In this document: in pieces, positions 58,601 through 64,000 of the stretch | How positions within the stretch are numbered: position 1 is the first letter of the stretch | Layout: each line of letters opens with the position of its first letter | Origin: Strigops habroptila | Taxonomy: Eukaryota; Chordata; Aves; Psittaciformes; Psittacidae | Reading direction: 5' to 3' | DNA: 64,000 bases | Assembly: GCF_004027225.2 (NCBI RefSeq) | Contig: NC_044288.2 | Coordinates: forward strand, 14,146,744-14,210,743 | The notes under the pieces: generated by a model | The model's input: the letters and a program-made list of their open reading frames with translations, nothing else | Database searches by the model: none | What the model was told of the DNA's origin: nothing | Program-made: the position numbers and the translations under genes

Positions 58601-61600
58601 ACATCTCAGTTTGTCTCAGGGCTATTTGGTTTGAATTGTTGGGACTATTTATGGCTGGCTCTTCCCTTCCAGGCCCAGTCCCCCCCTTACTCTCTCCTGA
58701 CAAAGCTTTGCCAGTCCTGTGGCTGTGTTTTCGTGGCAGAGCTCTCATTTGGGTACCATAAATTAGCCTATAAATGTCTTCTTCAGCAGAAGAGGTAGCC
58801 TGGGCTCTCTTTAGCTTGCGTGATCCCAAGAGGTCTCCAGTTATGTCACCCAGACAAACTACCATCTGCACTCTCCAAGCCCAGCACACCCTCTGGGTTC
58901 CCCCCACATTCTTCCCTGGTTTCCCCTGCCCCTCTTTTGCCTCTGAGGAGCTCAAGGGCAGCACTTGAAGCCCAGCAGTCACACATCTCTGTGCTTACCT
59001 ACAGCCAGGCACTAAGAGGCACAAATTTAGGAAGTGGAAGTAAAGGGTCAGTCCTATGATAGGGTAAGAAACATCACTTCTAGCAGAACCACACTGCTGC
59101 AGGGCATTCGATTTGGGGAAACAAGCTCAGCCCTCGCAGCCAACAGCCAGGCTGGCTGTCTCCACTGGGCAAGTTCATCAATTCCCCTGCCACATGTCAG
59201 TCTGGGACTGGGAAACCCTCAAGAGATCACTTATATCACTCTGTCCGGAATAGCAGACATGCTCCTAGAGATGCTCCCAGAGGTTCTACATCGACATGAG
59301 AGCTGCTCTTTGTGCTGTCTGTGTAGGGACTGGAGTGTTCTTTTTCCAGCAGGCAGGAGGGATGGGAAGGTGCATGGTTTTAGCAAGCTCAAAAGCCATC
59401 TTCAGCACATTGGCTCAACCTGGAATATGTGTTGGATGGGGAAAATGTCACAGTCACGGGTTGCTTCCTGTGCCGAGAGTCCCCGCGGTCCCCAGCCAAC
59501 ATTGGACACAGCCTGCTGTAACCAGTCAATGTCTCCCATTCTCTGCCCTGTTTGCAGCACACGGGTGATCCTGGAAAGCCATCAGAGAACAGCAACAGTG
59601 AAGTAACTCAGTGCTTCAGAAAAGCATCTCAAGGGGCAGAGGTGGTGCTGGCTCTGGTGGTGCACATCAGCACATCTTGAACATGTCAGCTGTGTGACTC
59701 CGGGAATGCCTCCCTGGCTCTATGCTCAGCTCTCAACAAAAACGGTGTATTGCATTTTCTATTCTGTCCCCTCTTTCCCATAGGAACAGCTCCAGGATTG
59801 AGCCCATATGTGAAGTCTGAGGTCTACCAGCCTCTGAGCAGGACGCGCACATGGGTTTGTGACAGAGATTCATTAAGCTTATTGCATACCCCATTAGACA
59901 CGGTTACAAGAGCAAGTGGTTCTGATGCAGCTTTCTAGTAAGATTTGCAGTCATGATGCTCTTTCTCGCTCTGTCTTTATTTCTGGGAGGGAAGGGGGAG
60001 CTGGGCATGATGGTGGCTGGAGAAACAGCCTGTTTAAGTTCACAGCATAGTTCATGCTTCTGTAACCCCTGTGTGAGGAGCAGGGAAACATGATTTACCA
60101 GCTGAGAGCATCTCTTCTCCAGCGCAGGACACATTTACTGCGCGTTTGTGAGGTCCTGCTTCATCGGCAGCAGGTAAAGCACGCTCCAGGGAAAGGAAGG
60201 GCAGATCTCTCCAGCTCTGTGTCAGTGGGGTCGCGCAGTGATGGGGCTCTGCCAGGAGCTGGCAGGGACCCAGGGTGGCTCTCAAACCCTGATAAATCAC
60301 AGCAATTCTTCTCCCTTCTTGGACAGCCCAGCAGCAAAACAAGATGCTGCTCTCTGAACTCTGGTTCACTCCATTCCTCCCTCTCCCAGGCAAATCCATG
60401 TGTCAGCTCCAGGCTGGAATCCAGGAGCCCCAGCACTGACTTCTTATTTTTTCCCAGTTTTCAACAAATTAAGCAATCAAACACCAGATTTGCATCTGGA
60501 TGTGCTGGAGCACAGCAGACCATGAACACTTCCTCTTTGCCTCTTCCTTGGTAATAGGGGGACACCGACACCACCCCTTTGTCCCTGGCCTACTGTGATG
60601 GTGATCACACAGCTCAGCGAAGGGACTTCTGGCTGTTATTTCCCATCTGCTGCCTCCCCATGATACACTCAGCTCCCCATGGGAGGATGAATTTTCCTGA
60701 CTCAGAAGCTTTTAGGTGTGTTTTCCCAGGAGGGAGAGTCTGGGGGATCCCCATGGGAAATGCTTTGTCTTGCAGTGTTATGTACTGCAAGATGATGGTT
60801 ATTAGCACACTTGAAGAAGCTGCCAGTTATATTTCATCCTGCTGTATCTACTGGGAATAAGGCAGACAGCTCTGAACAGCACCTTGCTCAATAGGCTCAA
60901 GTCTAAACAATAGGGCTGCTGAATTATGAATCCTCAGCAATAGCAACAGCGACTGCAGACTGCAGGGGGAGGAGAAGGAAGAATCTGGGATTTTCAGGAA
61001 GAAGACAGCACTCTGTGTGCTGAACTTCAGCTCTCCAAGTCCAAGCAACCATTTTATGTAGTTAGAGAAGGTAAAAACACCTCCAAAAGAGCTGTTAGAA
61101 ATGCCTGTTGGGACAGGGCCTTCCAGAGAGACGAGTGCCTCTTCATTGACCTCCACACTGTCTGTGTGTACTTCGTTATATTAAAGAACAATGGGATTTT
61201 GGTCAAACTACAAGGTTCAGCTGATGGGAGGGGAGCTGTATAATTCTTTACACAATGTCTTTGTGCGTCTCAGAGGCCAGAAGCATTAGTAGATTCTGAA
61301 GCAATAGGAAGAATGAGAGCAACCCTGGGGACCCTGGGCAGGAGAAAGGAAAAAGGCTTTATGATCCGTGTTCATCTCTAAAAGATAAAAATCAGAAAAT
61401 ATACCAAGCAGCTGAGCAACTCCATCTTTGACTGATGGTTACCCAGAGCCACAAGGCAGCCTTGAGGTGTGAAGCTCCTTGAAGGAGGGCAATGTCTTTG
61501 AGACACAGCAGAAGTGCTGACCTGATCTAGTATAACCCATGGTGCAATTATAACCAAGTATATAACTTGCAAGTGACCAAGTATAACCCAAGGCCTGAGC

Positions 61601-64000
61601 AGCAAGTTCCCAGTGGCACAAAGCTCTCAGCATTCCCAGCCACAGGTCAGCATCACATTGTTGGTGGGCATCTGCCTTCCCAATCTCTTCCTCTCGTTCC
61701 ATCCCACACCCCATCTGCCTTGCTTTTCTGCTTCTCAAACACTGTTATTCTGCCTTTCTTTTTAGAAATGAAAAACAAAGGACAAAGGACCTGGTTTCCT
61801 TCTGGCTCTTGAACACAAGAGCCCTTGGAAAGGACCTATTTTAAGAAAGGAGAGCCTTCCCCCCCCGCTGGAAAAGCAGCTCAGCAAGGGCACGCACAGT
61901 GCCGTGCCCTCCATTTGGGCACTTGAGACACCTGCTAGCAGCCACTTCAACCACCAAATGCTCCTCCAGCAGTGGCAGAAATCAGTGTCTGCAAGACATG
62001 CTCCAGCAGGTTTCATGGGGAAGGTGGGGAAATTCATGTCCTGGGAAGAGGTCCCCACCACACACCCCCTGCACTGGCTCTCATGCAATGCCACTTTCTC
62101 CCTGGTGATGGGAAAGGGCCCTTGATGTGTGGCTCAGACCCTTCCAAGGCTGAACATCTCACGCTCTCAGTTCACAGGGCTGAAGCAGCAGGATGTTCCC
62201 ATGAGAAGGGCTGACCAGGCTCCCCTCGCAGATGGCAGTCGTTTTTTGGTTTTCAGCATGAAAAATCCTGAAGCTGATTTTATGTCAGATGCAGAAGGCA
62301 GGACAGGATCCCACAGAGGCCATTTGGCACATCTCACTCTGTGCTTAGCCCCAGGCTTGTGCTCCAGGGACACATCTCACCTTGGAAAGCCGCAGTGAGC
62401 AGTGTGCCCACTCCAGCCTTGCGTGGCAGGTCATTCCCTGCCTCTTTGATTCTCCACTTGGGAGAGCGCTTCTTGACATCTGCTCTGAATTTGATTCTCC
62501 TCTATTTATGTTTTATAGCCCTTGTTCCTCTCCCCTTCATGGGGTTGAGCACAGTAACTCGAGATGATATTATCCATATCACTCAAGTTCTTATGCACTT
62601 CACTTAAATTTTCTCATAACCAGCTTTATTTTTCCCTTTCTCCTGGCTACCTTCAGCACTAGATTGTTCAGTGCCGGGTTAAGCATCTTTATTCTTCTTT
62701 CTCTTTTCCATAAGGTTATTTTTTAATGGTGCAAGCAGAGTTTATCACACTTATTTTAAATGAGATCTTGAGCATGTATGTGTTCTTGATCCACCCTGAA
62801 GAATACCTCAGACCCAAGTGATGCTACTCTTGTCCCAGGGCACATCCAGTGAACTGGAAGAAGAGCAGACATCTCCTCCAGGCTCAGCTCAGTGATGCAC
62901 AAACTACTTATGTTCACAGTAAAGCCTCAAGCCTCCCTTGAAATCAGCTCTGTGTTGCTCTCATGTATGTATTGGACAATCTCTTTAAGTTCTTTTTGCT
63001 GAAACCATGCAAGCCCATGGCAAGAGCATTGTAAAAGCCAGTACCTGTGCCAAGCACTAACGGCTGCTACAGGAAACAGTCAGAAAAGTGTGGCTGAAGG
63101 CTAAGATGTTCAAAGCTGCCTTAATTATTAGAGCGTGAGCTTCCAAATCCCTCGAGAAGCACAGAAAACATTGGCCTCAGAATTTAAGCTGTGCTCAGAG
63201 AAGCAGGAGCCAGGGAGTTTTGGGGACATCTTGACTGCAGTCTGCCTGGCTGGCTCTGCCGGACTTGGAATCAGTCCGATTCATTGCAGCAGCTCGGAAT
63301 TCAGAGCAGAGGGAGCAGACAAGGCTCATTGCCTATTCCAGCCAGAAAGACTGCAACAACAGTTGTGGTTTTCTTTTTTTCCTTTAAATAAGGTTACTTG
63401 AGTAGACAGCCAGGAATAGACCCTCTGTCTGCTCATCACCAAACTGAGCCCCACTGACAATTATGCACAAACTAAGGCTTTGCCTGAAGAAGCAGGGTCC
63501 TCGCTGACCACCAAAGCACAGAGGGGAGGGCAGGGACCGTTCAGACCCTGCAAAGTGCAGCTTTGGACTTTTTCTCCTCAATCGCTAATGGTCCTGGCAG
63601 TTGGGCATCCAGAGGTGGGCAACAGATGCAGGTCCCTCCTTATGAAAAGCACATTCCCATGCAAAGCAAATCTCCAGGTATGCTGGTGCATCTGTTTGCA
63701 GTGCAGAATGCATGAGGCTCACATCCCCCCCTTGCTTCATGCTCTGCTCGGATATTTATTCTCCCAGCAAGCCATCGCTGCCTTGTCCTCCAGGACTGTG
63801 TTTCAACTTAAACATCAGCAATTTCCCCTGCCACAGGCGATCAGCGAAATTACCAGCCTGATTTAAGGCCAGGGGAGATAAGAGAGTGTTACACTCCGTG
63901 AAACTCTTCCAACGACTTAGTTGCTCTTGTACTGCTCCAGGCTGCAGATGGACGCAGCCACTCCTGCCACTTTGCACCAGGCTGGAGGAGCGACCACTGG
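55641..64000. other. Intergenic DNA to the right edge; no gene found
   Basis: No supportable exon, RNA gene or CpG island. If synteny with human holds, GALNT10 lies further right, beyond the window. An imperfect duplication of agtataaccca occurs near 61529 and 61576. AT-rich patches at 57480-57800 and 62490-62780 have no specific content I can name. Confidence 0.4.

Noticed and set aside
24600-64000. Expected exons of GALNT10
   Set aside because: I looked for its catalytic-domain and lectin-domain sequence and for a CpG-island first exon and found none; the gene is presumably beyond the right edge.

Overview
ORGANISM AND OVERALL PICTURE. The window is vertebrate nuclear DNA, most probably from a bird or another sauropsid. 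The coding sequence is broken into short exons with GT-AG introns. Interspersed repeats are almost absent, and introns and intergenic gaps are much smaller than in human. One decayed LINE fragment at about 50.88-51.04 kb resembles CR1, the main bird/reptile LINE family. Nothing indicates bacterial, viral or plasmid DNA. Species cannot be fixed from the sequence alone. LAYOUT. (1) 1-8.1 kb: intergenic DNA on the 3' side of FAM114A2, with no gene I can support; it holds a polypyrimidine tract, an (AT)n run and two AT-rich blocks that look like conserved regulatory DNA. (2) 8.2-16.3 kb, minus strand: the complete coding region of FAM114A2. I could place all 13 coding exons by matching splice sites, reading phase and the remembered human protein; they join into a 503-codon frame with no break. 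(3) About 17.4-17.75 kb: a CpG-rich, ETS-motif-bearing bidirectional promoter from which FAM114A2 (minus) and MFAP3 (plus) diverge. (4) 17.65-24.25 kb, plus strand: MFAP3, with a non-coding first exon, a 4-kb intron and two coding exons encoding a 341-aa single-pass Ig-domain membrane protein, followed by a 3' UTR with several poly(A) signals, the last near 27.56 kb. (5) About 27.6-64 kb: 36 kb without a supportable gene. It contains simple repeats, short tandem duplications, the CR1 relic and several AT-rich islands that may be conserved non-coding elements. HOW IT FITS TOGETHER. In human 5q33 the order is GRIA1 - FAM114A2 (minus) - MFAP3 (plus) - GALNT10 - SAP30L - HAND1. The head-to-head pair here has the same arrangement, so the right-hand 36 kb is probably the MFAP3-GALNT10 interval and the left 8 kb the GRIA1-FAM114A2 interval; no exon of either flanking gene was found. 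The two proteins are not known to act in one pathway: FAM114A2 is a cytoplasmic Golgi/Rab2-associated protein and MFAP3 a membrane glycoprotein. Their link is the shared housekeeping-type promoter. I found no previously undescribed biological system. The most useful odd points are the shortened, probably frameshifted MFAP3 C-terminus, upstream ORFs in both 5' leaders, and a FAM114A2 stop codon that lies inside an AATAAA signal.
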